DNA from: Prevotellaceae bacterium
GTDB lineage: Bacteria > Bacteroidota > Bacteroidia > Bacteroidales > Paludibacteraceae
DNA length: 64,000 nt
Assembly: GCA_031271815.1 (NCBI GenBank)
Contig: JAISVA010000033.1
Location: 57,234 to 121,233 of the forward strand
Reading direction: 5' to 3'
Shown: in pieces, positions 33,543 through 42,560 of the stretch
Position numbering within the stretch: the stretch's first letter is position 1
Layout of the letters: every line of letters begins with the position of its first letter
Translations under genes and position numbers: made by a program
Notes under the pieces: model-generated
What the model saw: only the letters and a program-made list of their open reading frames with translations
The model's database searches: none
What the model was told of the DNA's origin: nothing

Positions 33543-35585
33543 TCATTTAATAACTTTACTGCTAAAGCTGCGCTGTCCCTGTATCAAAATCATATAAACA
33601 TGCTTAGGGAGAGTAATGTTAAAATCCTGCTGAGGATATTGTGAAATGGTTCCTGAGAAAACGGTTTTACCCTGCACATCGTAAATAAATATGCCGGCAT
33701 TCATGTCAGCCGCGTTTAAACCGAAAACCGAAAGCCTGTTGTCCGGAAAACTGACATATATGTCACTTCCGGTGTTATTTACGAACGGATCAGAAACAGT
33801 AGCCCCCTGCGGATAGGTAAAATACACGATAAACCGGTTTTCGGAATCGGTTCCCGTTCCCGAAAACGTATAGTAAGGTGTTTGCAGTAAATCCGTGATT
33901 GTATTCGTTTTCAAATCTTTCAGCCACAACTCGCCTTCATTTCCTTCTTGCGAAACGGTCAATGTATATATATGTTCTGTGTTTTCGTGCTGAGGTTTAA
34001 AGCTGAGCAGAACGGAATCCACATCCAGCGGCACGCCATTGGCAGTAAGCAGGCTGTCATCCGGAGTTCTTGTATATAATTGAAAGCCTTCGTATTCGGG
34101 TGTGTATATTTTAGGAATATCATACACATCCTCATTCAGGGAAGCGGTTTCGCGCAGACCGATGGATGTGAGGTCAAAAACGTGGTGGTTGTCTTCAAAA
34201 GTTGCGCGGAAATGGATGTCGCGGTTTGTATTGGAAACAGCCGCCCGCAGGAAGTTGTTGGATAAATTTCCCTGACAGACATCTTTTTTCCTGACAGCGA
34301 ATGTTGTCCCGGCAGGAATGGTTTGATTCGGTGAAACGCGGATCATAAAAATACTTTTAGCGGGTATCTGATCGTATTGGGCATTTATCCCACCGTCGGC
34401 AGTACTGATTGCCTGATAAGAGGTAGATCCGGGTATATAAACATAAATGTAAGGATTGAAAGCCACTCCGCTGACGTTCATTTCCCTTATAAGTGAATCG
34501 ACGGACAAAGGGGCTGTATATGAATTGCCTATCACCCAGTTTAATGTTTTTGTAACGGGTGTTGCCTGAACAAATGTGTGTGAAAACAGGGCATCATCGG
34601 CAAACAGTTGTTCATCGTAATGAGCAAGCGTATATACTTTTCCATTGAATATAAATTTCTTCTGATCGTATAATGCGGGTTCAGCTCCGGTAATGGAAAG
34701 CGCGCCTTCCTGTTTGAGGGTATCATAATTATATCCGTTTGGTCGCGGTTTTACCAGATAGGCAAGGCCTTCCTTAAAAGTTTCCATCGGATTGGTTACA
34801 TACTGGTCCATGCTTATTTCCGAAGTATTGTTCGGATTGGGCATGTTTCCAAGCGGATAAGCCGTATTAAGCAGGCTGTCGCGAAGCGTCCGGCGAACCC
34901 AGTTTCCGGCAAAGTAGCCCGACTTCTGAGTGTTTTTAAAAGGAGTTGCAAATGGGAATAATTGTGTTCCGTCGCGATAAGCCCCGATATACTGTTCTAC
35001 GATTACAGATCCGAGATCTACCAGATTTTCGGAATCCCCGGCTCCTGTTATGCGTAATGAGGCATCATACACATGGATAATCGCTCCGGCAATTGTTGTA
35101 TCCGATTTTAAGATGAAAGCGCCCGTTCGGTTATTTCTTTTGATGCTTGCCGCATCCATTCCCATTTTAGCCGGTATGGAGATCGTATCGCTTGTCTCAA
35201 TTTCAACCTGAGGAAAGGCAATATATTGTGTTCCTCTATTGAACCTCATATAGTTGGAACTTGTAATATACCGTGTAACGCCCTGATCTGAAGTAAATAT
35301 CATTTTTCCTGTGGAGGTTGTGTATCCGTTGCTTCCGGTCTCAAATACATGCGATTTTGAATCTTGAATAAAATTTCCTCCCACTTTGAATGTTCCGTTC
35401 AGAATAACGCTTGCATTCGAATCACATCTAATGGCGTTAACTACATACAGGGATGTACCGTTTGTGGAGACTGCAGAAGGTGCAATATACATCTTCCCGA
35501 TATTGAGAAGATTCACTTTTCCTGGCGTCTGTGCATAAAGCAATAAGCTTATCCCTGAAAATAAAAGCAGTATTATTTTTTTCAT
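33543..35585 (-). CDS. Surface protein with T9SS-like C-terminal domain
   Basis: A 680-residue exported protein starting at ATG 35585 (signal peptide MKKIILLLFSGISLLLYAQ); an upstream ATG at 35630 would only bury the signal. It shows beta-rich sequence, then a module of about 300 residues shared with the 1510-residue protein at 18086 (compare NEDVYDIPKIYTPEYEGFQL there and here), and a C-terminal domain of T9SS type: LSVFGLNAADMNAGIFIYDV, QGKTVFSG, then a Lys-rich end SSKVIK. It likely crosses the outer membrane by type IX secretion, although no T9SS machinery gene is in the window. It is second in the four-gene run. Confidence 0.82.
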   Translation of the reverse strand: MKKIILLLFSGISLLLYAQTPGKVNLLNIGKMYIAPSAVSTNGTSLYVVNAIRCDSNASVILNGTFKVGGNFIQDSKSHVFETGSNGYTTSTGKMIFTSDQGVTRYITSSNYMRFNRGTQYIAFPQVEIETSDTISIPAKMGMDAASIKRNNRTGAFILKSDTTIAGAIIHVYDASLRITGAGDSENLVDLGSVIVEQYIGAYRDGTQLFPFATPFKNTQKSGYFAGNWVRRTLRDSLLNTAYPLGNMPNPNNTSEISMDQYVTNPMETFKEGLAYLVKPRPNGYNYDTLKQEGALSITGAEPALYDQKKFIFNGKVYTLAHYDEQLFADDALFSHTFVQATPVTKTLNWVIGNSYTAPLSVDSLIREMNVSGVAFNPYIYVYIPGSTSYQAISTADGGINAQYDQIPAKSIFMIRVSPNQTIPAGTTFAVRKKDVCQGNLSNNFLRAAVSNTNRDIHFRATFEDNHHVFDLTSIGLRETASLNEDVYDIPKIYTPEYEGFQLYTRTPDDSLLTANGVPLDVDSVLLSFKPQHENTEHIYTLTVSQEGNEGELWLKDLKTNTITDLLQTPYYTFSGTGTDSENRFIVYFTYPQGATVSDPFVNNTGSDIYVSFPDNRLSVFGLNAADMNAGIFIYDVQGKTVFSGTISQYPQQDFNITLPKHVYMILIQGQRSFSSKVIK

Positions 35586-35645
35586 AAATTCTCTATAATA
35601 TAAGTGTATGGTAAATAATGAGATTAACAACTGTTTCCAAACTAT

Positions 35646-36074
35646 TTAATTTTGCAATTTCCGTCTTTTTATAACTTGCAGGCTTATTATGTATGTTAAA
35701 GCCATTAATATCAACAGATATGTTCCGTCTCCTACCGGATTATCGTTAATTGCATTGTCGGGATCATTCCCGGGGCAGTTATCAGGGTTCAAAATCCAGG
35801 CGTCACATTCCTGACTGTCGCCTTGAATACCGCAGATACAATCTCCCGGATTGGGTGTAGCAGCGCGCAGCATAGAAATATCAGTTTCGAAACTTATATC
35901 GTCGAATTCAACATTCGAGTATATTGTATATGTTTCGTTATAAGGTACTGCCTCATCCGATGAGCAATACTCAAAAGGATTTGCAGAGTTAATGCCTGAT
36001 GCAAAGGCTCTGCCTATAAAAAGAAACAACAAGGAAAAGGTAAGGATTAACTGTTTTGAGCTTTTTTCTTTCAT
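35646..36074 (-). CDS. Small exported protein with C-terminal anchor, first gene of the surface operon
   Basis: A 142-residue protein with an N-terminal signal peptide (LILTFSLLFLFIGRAFASG), an acidic Cys-containing centre, and a tail NPVGDGTYLLILMALTYIIS followed by KRRK. The tail (Pro-Val-Gly-Asp-Gly, hydrophobic helix, basic cluster) resembles protein-sorting tails of the CTERM kind seen next to large adhesin-like genes in Bacteroidetes; I am not certain of the exact family. It has the same plan as the protein at 22641. It starts the run that continues with the 680-, 642- and 764-residue surface proteins, with gaps of 39-79 bases. Confidence 0.75.
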   Translation of the reverse strand: MKEKSSKQLILTFSLLFLFIGRAFASGINSANPFEYCSSDEAVPYNETYTIYSNVEFDDISFETDISMLRAATPNPGDCICGIQGDSQECDAWILNPDNCPGNDPDNAINDNPVGDGTYLLILMALTYIISLQVIKRRKLQN

Positions 36075-36089
36075 TTGTCATTGTTTAGA

Positions 36090-36109
36090 ATATTCTTATT
36101 CAAGAATAT
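36090..36109. promoter_or_regulatory. Palindrome before the surface operon
   Basis: ATATTCTT-ATTC-AAGAATAT, 16 bases upstream of the first gene. It could be an operator or a 5'-leader hairpin; I found no consensus promoter nearby. The remaining 36110-36516 gap is AT-rich and contains only a decayed family C repeat (about 36208-36297). Confidence 0.3.
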
Positions 36110-36516
36110 AACAAATAAGACTTGAAAAAGTTTTTTTGATAGAATTAAAATAAGAGCAGATGATTTTTATGTTTATCCGCATCTATATCCAAATTGAGTT
36201 TTTCTTAGCAAACCTGGCGCCTTTGCGTTTATACCGGAAGAACGTTTAACCTGTTTTTTTAACTTATAACGCCAAGTTTGACAGAGCGTAAAGGTTTTGT
36301 TTAGTTAACAGGGAAAATGAATGTTATGGGTAAAATTGCAGATATGCTTTTATATTTTTATAATTTAAACACTTATGTGAGTATATATAATTGATGTGAA
36401 TATATGTTGTGTATTGATAAATTTCCGCCTGCTTCCAATCTGCAGGATTGTATATGAATAACTGACAATAAAGCGATAGGCGGTATCGCTCAAATCGTAT
36501 TTTTTAAAATTATTAA

Positions 36517-36539
36517 GGGAGTAACTCAAAGTCACCCCC
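36517..36539 (-). terminator. Terminator of the GH94 phosphorylase gene
   Basis: On the minus strand GGGGGTGACT-TTG-AGTTACTCCC forms a 10-base stem with two G-U pairs, followed by T-rich sequence, 30 bases after the stop codon. Confidence 0.6.
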
Positions 36540-36569
36540 TCAACGATAGTTATTCTATTTTTTAACGGA

Positions 36570-38966
36570 TTATCCCATTACCACAACTACTTCATTCACC
36601 TCTTTCATTTTATTGAAAGGGACTACCTGACCGTCGATTTTTTCTCCGTTCAAGGTGATTGAAACAACGCCTTTTTCCACTTTTTTCGGATTTTCCACTT
36701 TTACGTTTACCGTTTTTCCGCGGAAACGGCGGCTTACGGAGAAACCTTCCCATTGCGGGATGCAAGGATCGATCATCAAGCCGTCATAGTCGGGACGGAT
36801 GCCGAGTATGTATTGCGCAGCGGCAAAGTAAGCCCAGGAAGCGGTTCCGCTCAACCATGGGTTACGGCTTTGCCCGGCACGCATATTATAGGTCGAGCAG
36901 GTGGTTTGCGCGTAAACGTATGGTTCCATCTGGCGCACTTCGGCGCGTTCGTTATAGGCAGCCGGCAGGTAATTCTTATAGTTTTTGAAAGCGCGGTTTC
37001 CGTGTCCGAGGATACAGTCCGCCATGATTCCCCAGCCTTGCGTGTGCTGGAATACGGCTGCATTCTCTTTCATCCCTTTAATAAATAAAGGAGCTTTGAT
37101 AACCGATGCTTCCGTTTTTTCATACGGCGGGTCGCAAAGTACCAGACCGTAGTCAATGGCTAAGTATTCCTCTACGCTGTTCATCACGGTTTCGGCTCTT
37201 TCGCCGGTTGCCTGTCCGCTGATGATTGCCCAGGATTGAGGATTCAGCCAGATTTTTCCTTCTCCGAACGGGTCGTTTTTGGTTCCGAACACATAGCCGT
37301 CTTCCTTGATGGCGCGTACATACCACTCGCCGTCCCATGCTATTTTCTCGATGTCGGCGGTTAGTTGCTCCAACTCTTTTTGCGCCCAGGCAATCTCTTG
37401 CGGTTTGTTCAACCGTTTGCAAATGTCAATGTAAACAGTCAAGGCGTAACGCAATTGCATCGCTACAAATACGGTTTCGCCTTTGGCTCCGAGCACTAAG
37501 CAGTCGTTCCAGTCGGCTTTCAACCCGCAAGGCAGGTTGTTTTTACCGCGGCGATCCAGGTTAAACTGAATAGCGCGACGCAGGTGATCCAATATGGTTC
37601 CTTCTCCCTTGTCGGAGTATGGCAATACCTTATTATAGTAATTCAAGTCGCCGATTTCCTTTACGTAAGCCGGGATGGTGTTGAAGAGCCACATACAGTC
37701 GTCCGAGCGAAACTCGTTTTCAGGCGTCGGCTCCTCGTGCCCCGGATGGTGGGCGTAAGGCTTCACGACAGGCATAGCGCCTCCGTTCGAATTTTGCCCG
37801 GTAATCATCAGTTCAAGGCGTTCAACTACCTCGTCGGTAATGTTGTGAATTACGCCAAGCATGTCCTGGATGGTGTCGCGGTAACCCATTCCGTCGCGTT
37901 CGCCTCTGTAAACCAGCGATGCGGCGCGGCTCCAGGCGTAAGTGATCAGGTTGTTGAACGGGTTCCACATATTAATCATACTGTTGAAAGCCGCATCCGG
38001 AGTGTTGGCAGTTAAGCCTTCGATGCGTCCGTGCCAGTAATCAACTACTTTTTTAAATTCGGCTTCTACTTTTGCCGGGGTTGCCACTAACTCGGCTGCT
38101 TTTTTTCCTTCCATCCACGCTTTTCCGATGCCGAGAACGATGGTAAATTCTTTTGTTTCGCCCGGATTCAGGTCTAAATCCACTTGCAGCGTTCCGCAAC
38201 CGTTATCTCCTTCGGTAACCGTGTTCTGACATTCGCCGTTTACCACCGAAACAGGATTGGCATACGTATGGTATGCGCCGATAAACTTATCGCGGTCGCT
38301 GTCGTATCCGGTTACGGGCTGACCGACTACACCGATAAACGAGTGGCGCGCCTGATCCTTGTTTTGGAAATTTTCCGGGTCTTCCGGCATGTAGAGATTA
38401 TTACCGTGGTCGATAAAACCGTCCTTGTAAGCTGTTTTTACAATGTATTGCGTGTATTGAAGGTTATTCAGGTCATCGTGCATATTCCAGTTTGAAGCAA
38501 ACTCTACGAAAGAGAAGGCACGAAGCGACCGTTTTTTCGAATCGTTGTTTGTCACGCGTACCCGCCATGCTTCAAACTCCTGCCCCATCGGAACAAAATA
38601 GAGCGTTTCGGTCTTGATATTGCTGTATTCGGAAGAGATAATTGTGTAAGCCGAACCGTGGCGGCACTCGCTTTTGTAAGCATCCAGCGGTTTGCCTACC
38701 GGCTGCCACGAACCCGACCAGAAGTCCTTATTAACACGGTCGTGCAGGTAAATGAAGCGCCCCGGCTGATCTAACGGCACTGAGTTGAATTTCAACCGGA
38801 GGAAGCATCCCTGGACGCTTGAACGGAAAAAGCTGTATCCGCCGGCATTATTCGTAATAATGGCTCCGTAGCGTGTATCTCCTAAATAGTTACTCCACGA
38901 TTTGGGAGTGTCGGGTTTGGTAATAACGTACTCTTTACGAGCGTCGTCAAAAAATCCGTACTGCAT
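36570..38966 (-). CDS. GH94 glycoside phosphorylase (cellobiose/chitobiose type)
   Basis: A 798-residue cytoplasmic phosphorylase of family GH94, which splits a beta-linked disaccharide with phosphate to give a sugar 1-phosphate plus a free sugar. Family marks are MQYGFFDDARKEYVITKPDT at the start, NYLGDTRYGAIITNNAGGYS, a central GLKADWNDCL with the catalytic Asp (D485/D488; the second is the likely general acid), and a C-terminal PYVYAQTTCS, WLSGTASWAYFA and LMIDPCIP. The N-terminus and the GLKADWNDCL region are about equally like cellobiose and N,N'-diacetylchitobiose phosphorylases, so the substrate is open. No transporter or hydrolase gene is adjacent. A -7 box at 39021 and a terminator make it a single-gene unit. 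Confidence 0.9.
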   Translation of the reverse strand: MQYGFFDDARKEYVITKPDTPKSWSNYLGDTRYGAIITNNAGGYSFFRSSVQGCFLRLKFNSVPLDQPGRFIYLHDRVNKDFWSGSWQPVGKPLDAYKSECRHGSAYTIISSEYSNIKTETLYFVPMGQEFEAWRVRVTNNDSKKRSLRAFSFVEFASNWNMHDDLNNLQYTQYIVKTAYKDGFIDHGNNLYMPEDPENFQNKDQARHSFIGVVGQPVTGYDSDRDKFIGAYHTYANPVSVVNGECQNTVTEGDNGCGTLQVDLDLNPGETKEFTIVLGIGKAWMEGKKAAELVATPAKVEAEFKKVVDYWHGRIEGLTANTPDAAFNSMINMWNPFNNLITYAWSRAASLVYRGERDGMGYRDTIQDMLGVIHNITDEVVERLELMITGQNSNGGAMPVVKPYAHHPGHEEPTPENEFRSDDCMWLFNTIPAYVKEIGDLNYYNKVLPYSDKGEGTILDHLRRAIQFNLDRRGKNNLPCGLKADWNDCLVLGAKGETVFVAMQLRYALTVYIDICKRLNKPQEIAWAQKELEQLTADIEKIAWDGEWYVRAIKEDGYVFGTKNDPFGEGKIWLNPQSWAIISGQATGERAETVMNSVEEYLAIDYGLVLCDPPYEKTEASVIKAPLFIKGMKENAAVFQHTQGWGIMADCILGHGNRAFKNYKNYLPAAYNERAEVRQMEPYVYAQTTCSTYNMRAGQSRNPWLSGTASWAYFAAAQYILGIRPDYDGLMIDPCIPQWEGFSVSRRFRGKTVNVKVENPKKVEKGVVSITLNGEKIDGQVVPFNKMKEVNEVVVVMG

Positions 38967-39020
38967 AATTTTTTATATAATTGTTGTTTGATAAATAAAA
39001 TTCGTTTTAAGATCGAAAGC

Positions 39021-39028
39021 CAAAGATA
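39021..39028 (-). promoter_or_regulatory. -7 element of the GH94 gene
   Basis: TAtcTTTG on the minus strand, giving a leader of about 50 bases. The -33 element is not clear. Confidence 0.45.
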
Positions 39029-39115
39029 ATGATTTTTCTTAAAAACAGGTAATTACAATTCCCTTTATTTCAGCAGAAACAATGATTTTCCGTTTAGACA
39101 ATATAAATGGCAGTT

Positions 39116-39369
39116 TCATAATATAAGCACATTTTCGTTCACTTTTTCTCCTCTTATGCCTCCTGTATATTTAATCGTCGCATAAGGAATTTGCATCGTC
39201 ATGTCTTTTTCAAAAACCTTGTTTCTGTTTTTATTGTTTATTGACAAAAATATCCCCCCGCTAATCCCTGTAGCGGATCGCAAACCGGATTTTCCAACAG
39301 TACAAAACTATCGGGATACTGCTTTTGTATTGTTTTCCGGGATGTGAATTTTTTTGTGGTTGTTTTCAT
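39116..39369 (-). pseudogene. Frameshifted small gene of unknown function
   Basis: From ATG 39369 the minus strand reads MKTTTKKFTSRKTIQKQYPD, then SFVLLENPVCDPL, and stops after 43 codons at 39238. In another frame it continues without interruption: KNRNKVFEKDMTMQIPYATI, KYTGGIRGEKVNENVLIL, stop at 39116. Joined, this would be a protein of about 85 residues resembling small Bacteroidetes proteins with 'YP..YVLL.NPV' and 'TGGI' blocks. A -7 box (TActTTTG, 39420-39413) precedes it. A one-base error or a true frameshift near 39245 (a run of six Cs on the plus strand) explains the break. Confidence 0.5.
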
Positions 39370-39477
39370 GACTTTATTTTAGAATTTTTCAATAAATATT
39401 CTTTTTTCAGTACAAAAGTAGCTGTTTTATTCGTCTTTACGAATGCCTGAAATTAAAAATTTCTGAGAATGAAACCG

Positions 39478-39933
39478 CTAATTGGAAACCACAATCGAAT
39501 TTGCCCGCTCGCTGGCGTGGTAGCTGCGCAATGATTCTTTCGCAGGTCCGGAGACGGGAACAGCAAGTTCCCAGGAGAGGTCAAACCTGGATCCGCACAC
39601 CGCACATTCGGCATAGGGCATCGTTACCTTTACCCTTATATCAGGTCGTGCTTCTACCGGACAGGCAAGGTCACAACTTCTTATTTTACCTTCCAGGTTC
39701 CGGTATATCAGCACGCCACCGTAGCCAAACCGGAAATTGGCAGGAACCGGAACTCCGGGTGTATAGACGTATTCAACTGCGCTGCAGGGAATGCTCAACT
39801 CGGCATATTGCTTCGGATTCGTTTCAATATATACTTCATAATCAGGAATTGAGGATTCTATCCTTTTTTCACACGAAAAAGAAAACCCAGCGAGGAAAAG
39901 AAGTATAAATAAACGGATGATTGTTTTTTTCAT
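39478..39933 (-). CDS. Rieske-like lipoprotein with four-cysteine motif
   Basis: A 151-residue lipoprotein: signal sequence with lipobox FSFSC (mature Cys21). The middle and end have the outline of a Rieske ferredoxin-like domain: FGYGGVLIYRNLEGKIRSCD, LACPVEA, then AECAVCGSRFDLSWELAVPV and SGPAKESLRSY. The usual Rieske ligands are CxH and CxxH; here the pattern is C-x3-C and C-x2-C, so four Cys could bind a rubredoxin-like iron or zinc instead. Similar lipoproteins occur across Bacteroidales but none is characterised to my knowledge. It is monocistronic, and its partner is unknown. Confidence 0.75.
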   Translation of the reverse strand: MKKTIIRLFILLFLAGFSFSCEKRIESSIPDYEVYIETNPKQYAELSIPCSAVEYVYTPGVPVPANFRFGYGGVLIYRNLEGKIRSCDLACPVEARPDIRVKVTMPYAECAVCGSRFDLSWELAVPVSGPAKESLRSYHASERANSIVVSN

Positions 39934-40189
39934 AAAACCGTATTTGTCATATAAAGATACGATTTTTTATTGAGAAATCAAAACTGTTGGGTACGTTTGC
40001 AGAAAAAAATTGAACCTTCAAAACAGTTGTCGGAAATGATAATTGAAATCTTATTCTTCCGAAATGCCAACAGTAACATAAATTAAGATAAAATGGTGAT
40101 GATCATATAAGATATTGACAGGCGCTTCTTTTTGACTAAACTTTTCACTGAATAAAAGTGTTTTTATTAAAAACAAAAAAGAACTTAGT

Positions 40190-40618
40190 ATGAAATATTT
40201 ATTTCTTCCCTTAATGTCTTTGTTTTTGTGCACATTTACCTTATCGGCACAAAACAGGAAAGAGATGTGTCAATTGACCATTCATTTTGAAACTCCCGAA
40301 AAAGCTGAGGGTAAAGTCTATTTTCTGGTTTTTGATAAACCCGAAAATTTCGGTGATGAGAGTAAGGCATACAATTACGGAATTGTAAACCCGCCATTGG
40401 TTACGATTTCCCTGCCTTACGGAGAATATGCGGTAACTTGTTTTGAGGATACCAAAATAAACGGGAAAATGGATAAAAATCTCGTAGGCATCCCTACGGA
40501 GCCGGTGGGAACATCGGATAATCCGAGATTAATGGGATCTCCGAAGTGGAAGGATGCTGCCTTTTCCGTCAATCAACCGAAACAGGAGATAACGGTAAAA
40601 TTGAAGAAAATTCTTTAA
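40190..40618 (+). CDS. Secreted DUF2141 protein
   Basis: A 142-residue exported protein: signal peptide (MKYLFLPLMSLFLCTFTLSA), then a single DUF2141 domain, a beta-sandwich of about 110 residues. Typical features are LTIHFETPEKAEGKVYFLVF near the start, LPYGEYAVTCFEDTKINGKM in the middle (the GEYA..xxHDxNxNxxxD region of the family; here the conserved His is Phe-Glu), and GIPTEPVGTSDNPR before the end. The role is not established. It converges on glmM with a family D palindrome between them. Confidence 0.85.
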   Translation: MKYLFLPLMSLFLCTFTLSAQNRKEMCQLTIHFETPEKAEGKVYFLVFDKPENFGDESKAYNYGIVNPPLVTISLPYGEYAVTCFEDTKINGKMDKNLVGIPTEPVGTSDNPRLMGSPKWKDAAFSVNQPKQEITVKLKKIL

Positions 40619-40620
40619 CG

Positions 40621-40682
40621 AGGCACGAAGGCGCGAAAGCACGAATTAATTTTCTTTGCACTATAATTCGTGCCTTCGTGCT
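40621..40682. repeat. Palindromic repeat family D
   Basis: GGCACGAAGGCGCGAAAGCA against its near complement AATTCGTGCCTTCGTGCT, in the gap between the convergent DUF2141 and glmM genes; a run of six T follows on the plus strand. A likely bidirectional terminator. Confidence 0.75.
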
Positions 40683-40685
40683 TTT

Positions 40686-42077
40686 TTATATTTCTGCCAA
40701 CTTCCGTATAACCTCCATCGTATTCAGCGCCAGCGCATCCGCCTCTTTTTGCGAGTGAGCTTCGGCATAGATGCGGATAATCGGTTCGGTGTTCGATTTA
40801 CGCAGGTGTACCCATTTGTCCGGAAAATCAATTTTTACGCCGTCAATATCGTTAATTTCCTCATTTTTGTACTTTACTTTTATTTCCGACAAAATAAGAT
40901 CGACGTCAATGTCGGGCGTGAGTTGAATTTTATTTTTGGAAATGTAATACTCCGGATATTTTTTACGCAACACCGAAACCTTGGTTTTCTCCTTTGCCAG
41001 TAACGAAAGGAAAAGAGCCATTCCGACTAATGCATCGCGACCGTAATGGCTAGCGGGATAAATCACGCCTCCGTTACCTTCGCCGCCGATTACGGCAGCT
41101 GTTTCTTTCATTTTTGCCACTACATTCACTTCGCCTACGGCTGCTGCGGTGTATGTTCCGCCGTGCGCACGGGTTATGTCGCGCAGTGCGCGGGTAGAAC
41201 TGAGGTTGGATACCGTGTTGCCCGGCGTATGGCTTAATACATAGTCGGCAATGGATACCAGCGTGTATTCTTCGCCGAACATGGAGCCGTCTTCACAAAC
41301 AATCGCCAGCCTGTCCACGTCCGGATCAACTACAAAACCGACATCCGCTTTTTCGGTTTGCATCAGGCGGGATATTTCGGTCAGATGTTCGGGCAGCGGC
41401 TCCGGATTGTGCGGAAAGTATCCGTTTGGTTCGCAATAAAGTTTTTTAATGTTTTTTACACCCAAGGCTTTGAGTAATTCGGGCAGAATAATTCCGCCTA
41501 CCGAGTTTACGCAGTCGATCGCCACTGTGAAGTTTGCCTTGCGAATGGCTTCTACATCGACCAGTTGGAGGCGTAATACATCTTCAATATGTATGCAGTT
41601 GTAATTCTCATTCTTTGTAACCGTACCAAGGTCATCGATTTCGGCAAAGACAAAATCCTCTTTTCCGGCAATCTCCAACACTTCTTTGCCGTCTTTGTCG
41701 CTCAGGAATTCGCCTTTTTCATTGAGCAGTTTCAGCGCATTCCATTGTTTGGGGTTATGGCTCGCGGTGAGGATAATTCCGCCGGCAGCTTTCTCTTTTT
41801 GTACGGCAATTTCGGTGGTAGGGGTGGTTGCCAAACCGATGTTTATTACGTTCATCCCCAATCCGACGAGGGTTCCCGTAACCAGGCTATCGACCATTTC
41901 GCCCGAAATGCGGGCATCGCGTCCGACTATGATTGTTTTATTTCGTCCCGGACTGTTCTTTTTTATCCAGGAACCGTAAGCGGCTGTGAATTTTACTACA
42001 TCCAACGGGCTGAGGCCTTCTCCGGCTCTGCCGCCGATTGTTCCGCGAATACCGGAAATTGATTTTATAAGCGCCAT
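40686..42077 (-). CDS. glmM: Phosphoglucosamine mutase
   Basis: GlmM converts glucosamine-6-phosphate to glucosamine-1-phosphate for UDP-GlcNAc and so for peptidoglycan and lipid A. I start at ATG 42077, which gives 463 residues and the expected MALIKSISGIRGTIGG; an earlier in-frame ATG at 42155 would add a hydrophobic stretch not seen in the family. The phosphoserine loop TASHNPKQWNALK (Ser106), the metal-binding DPDVDRLA and the sugar-binding GGEGNGGVI are intact, and the phosphate-binding RKSNTEPIIRIYAE closes the protein. Bacteroidetes use this phosphoglucomutase-superfamily subgroup for GlmM, but a phosphomannomutase role is not fully excluded. Confidence 0.88.
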   Translation of the reverse strand: MALIKSISGIRGTIGGRAGEGLSPLDVVKFTAAYGSWIKKNSPGRNKTIIVGRDARISGEMVDSLVTGTLVGLGMNVINIGLATTPTTEIAVQKEKAAGGIILTASHNPKQWNALKLLNEKGEFLSDKDGKEVLEIAGKEDFVFAEIDDLGTVTKNENYNCIHIEDVLRLQLVDVEAIRKANFTVAIDCVNSVGGIILPELLKALGVKNIKKLYCEPNGYFPHNPEPLPEHLTEISRLMQTEKADVGFVVDPDVDRLAIVCEDGSMFGEEYTLVSIADYVLSHTPGNTVSNLSSTRALRDITRAHGGTYTAAAVGEVNVVAKMKETAAVIGGEGNGGVIYPASHYGRDALVGMALFLSLLAKEKTKVSVLRKKYPEYYISKNKIQLTPDIDVDLILSEIKVKYKNEEINDIDGVKIDFPDKWVHLRKSNTEPIIRIYAEAHSQKEADALALNTMEVIRKLAEI

Positions 42078-42302
42078 TTTATAACTGAATCTTATTGTTT
42101 GATTGTTTATTTGAGTGAACAAAATTAGCAAAAAAATAAATACAAAATCTTTCAAATCGTGTTTCTACTGCAAAAGAATATTTATGATGCTTATCCTTGC
42201 AGCTTTACCCGGTATTCCGTTGAGGAATGGGTTCGGTAGAAAATGGCAATTCGAGATTTCCGGGAGGTTGCCTGAAAAATCCTTTTTCTTCGCCGAAAAG
42301 AA

Positions 42303-42410
42303 ATCTTCGCGTCTTTGCGCCTTTGCAAACTGTGCGTTGAAATGTAATTTGAGCGCTTGCGCTTTTTTTATTAAATGCAAAGTTCGCAAAGGCGCGAAAA
42401 CGCAAAGGTT
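42303..42410. repeat. Palindromic repeat family C, copy 2
   Basis: ATCTTCGCGTCTTTGCGCCT on the left and the complementary AAAGTTCGCAAAGGCGCG on the right, with an inner GAGCGCTTGCGCTTTTTTT. Just before it, 42196-42262 resembles 52241-52310 (both contain TCGGTAGAAAATGGCA and GGTATTCCGTT or GGCATTCCGTT), another short repeat. Together they fill the 42078-42560 gap; no gene is visible there. Confidence 0.75.
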
Positions 42411-42560
42411 AGTGAATTTTAATTTCCAAAAAAACAAAATTACCCAAAAGAAGTAAAATTATTGATTTTGCTGATAAAATATTAAATATTACGTCGTATC
42501 TTCGTATGTTTGAAATAATTTCTACGTTGGGGAAGCGTAGAAAAGAACAATTCCCTAAAA

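Noticed and set aside
40686..42155. Longer GlmM starting at 42155
   Set aside because: The extra 26 residues are hydrophobic and not part of the family; ATG 42077 gives the expected N-terminus.
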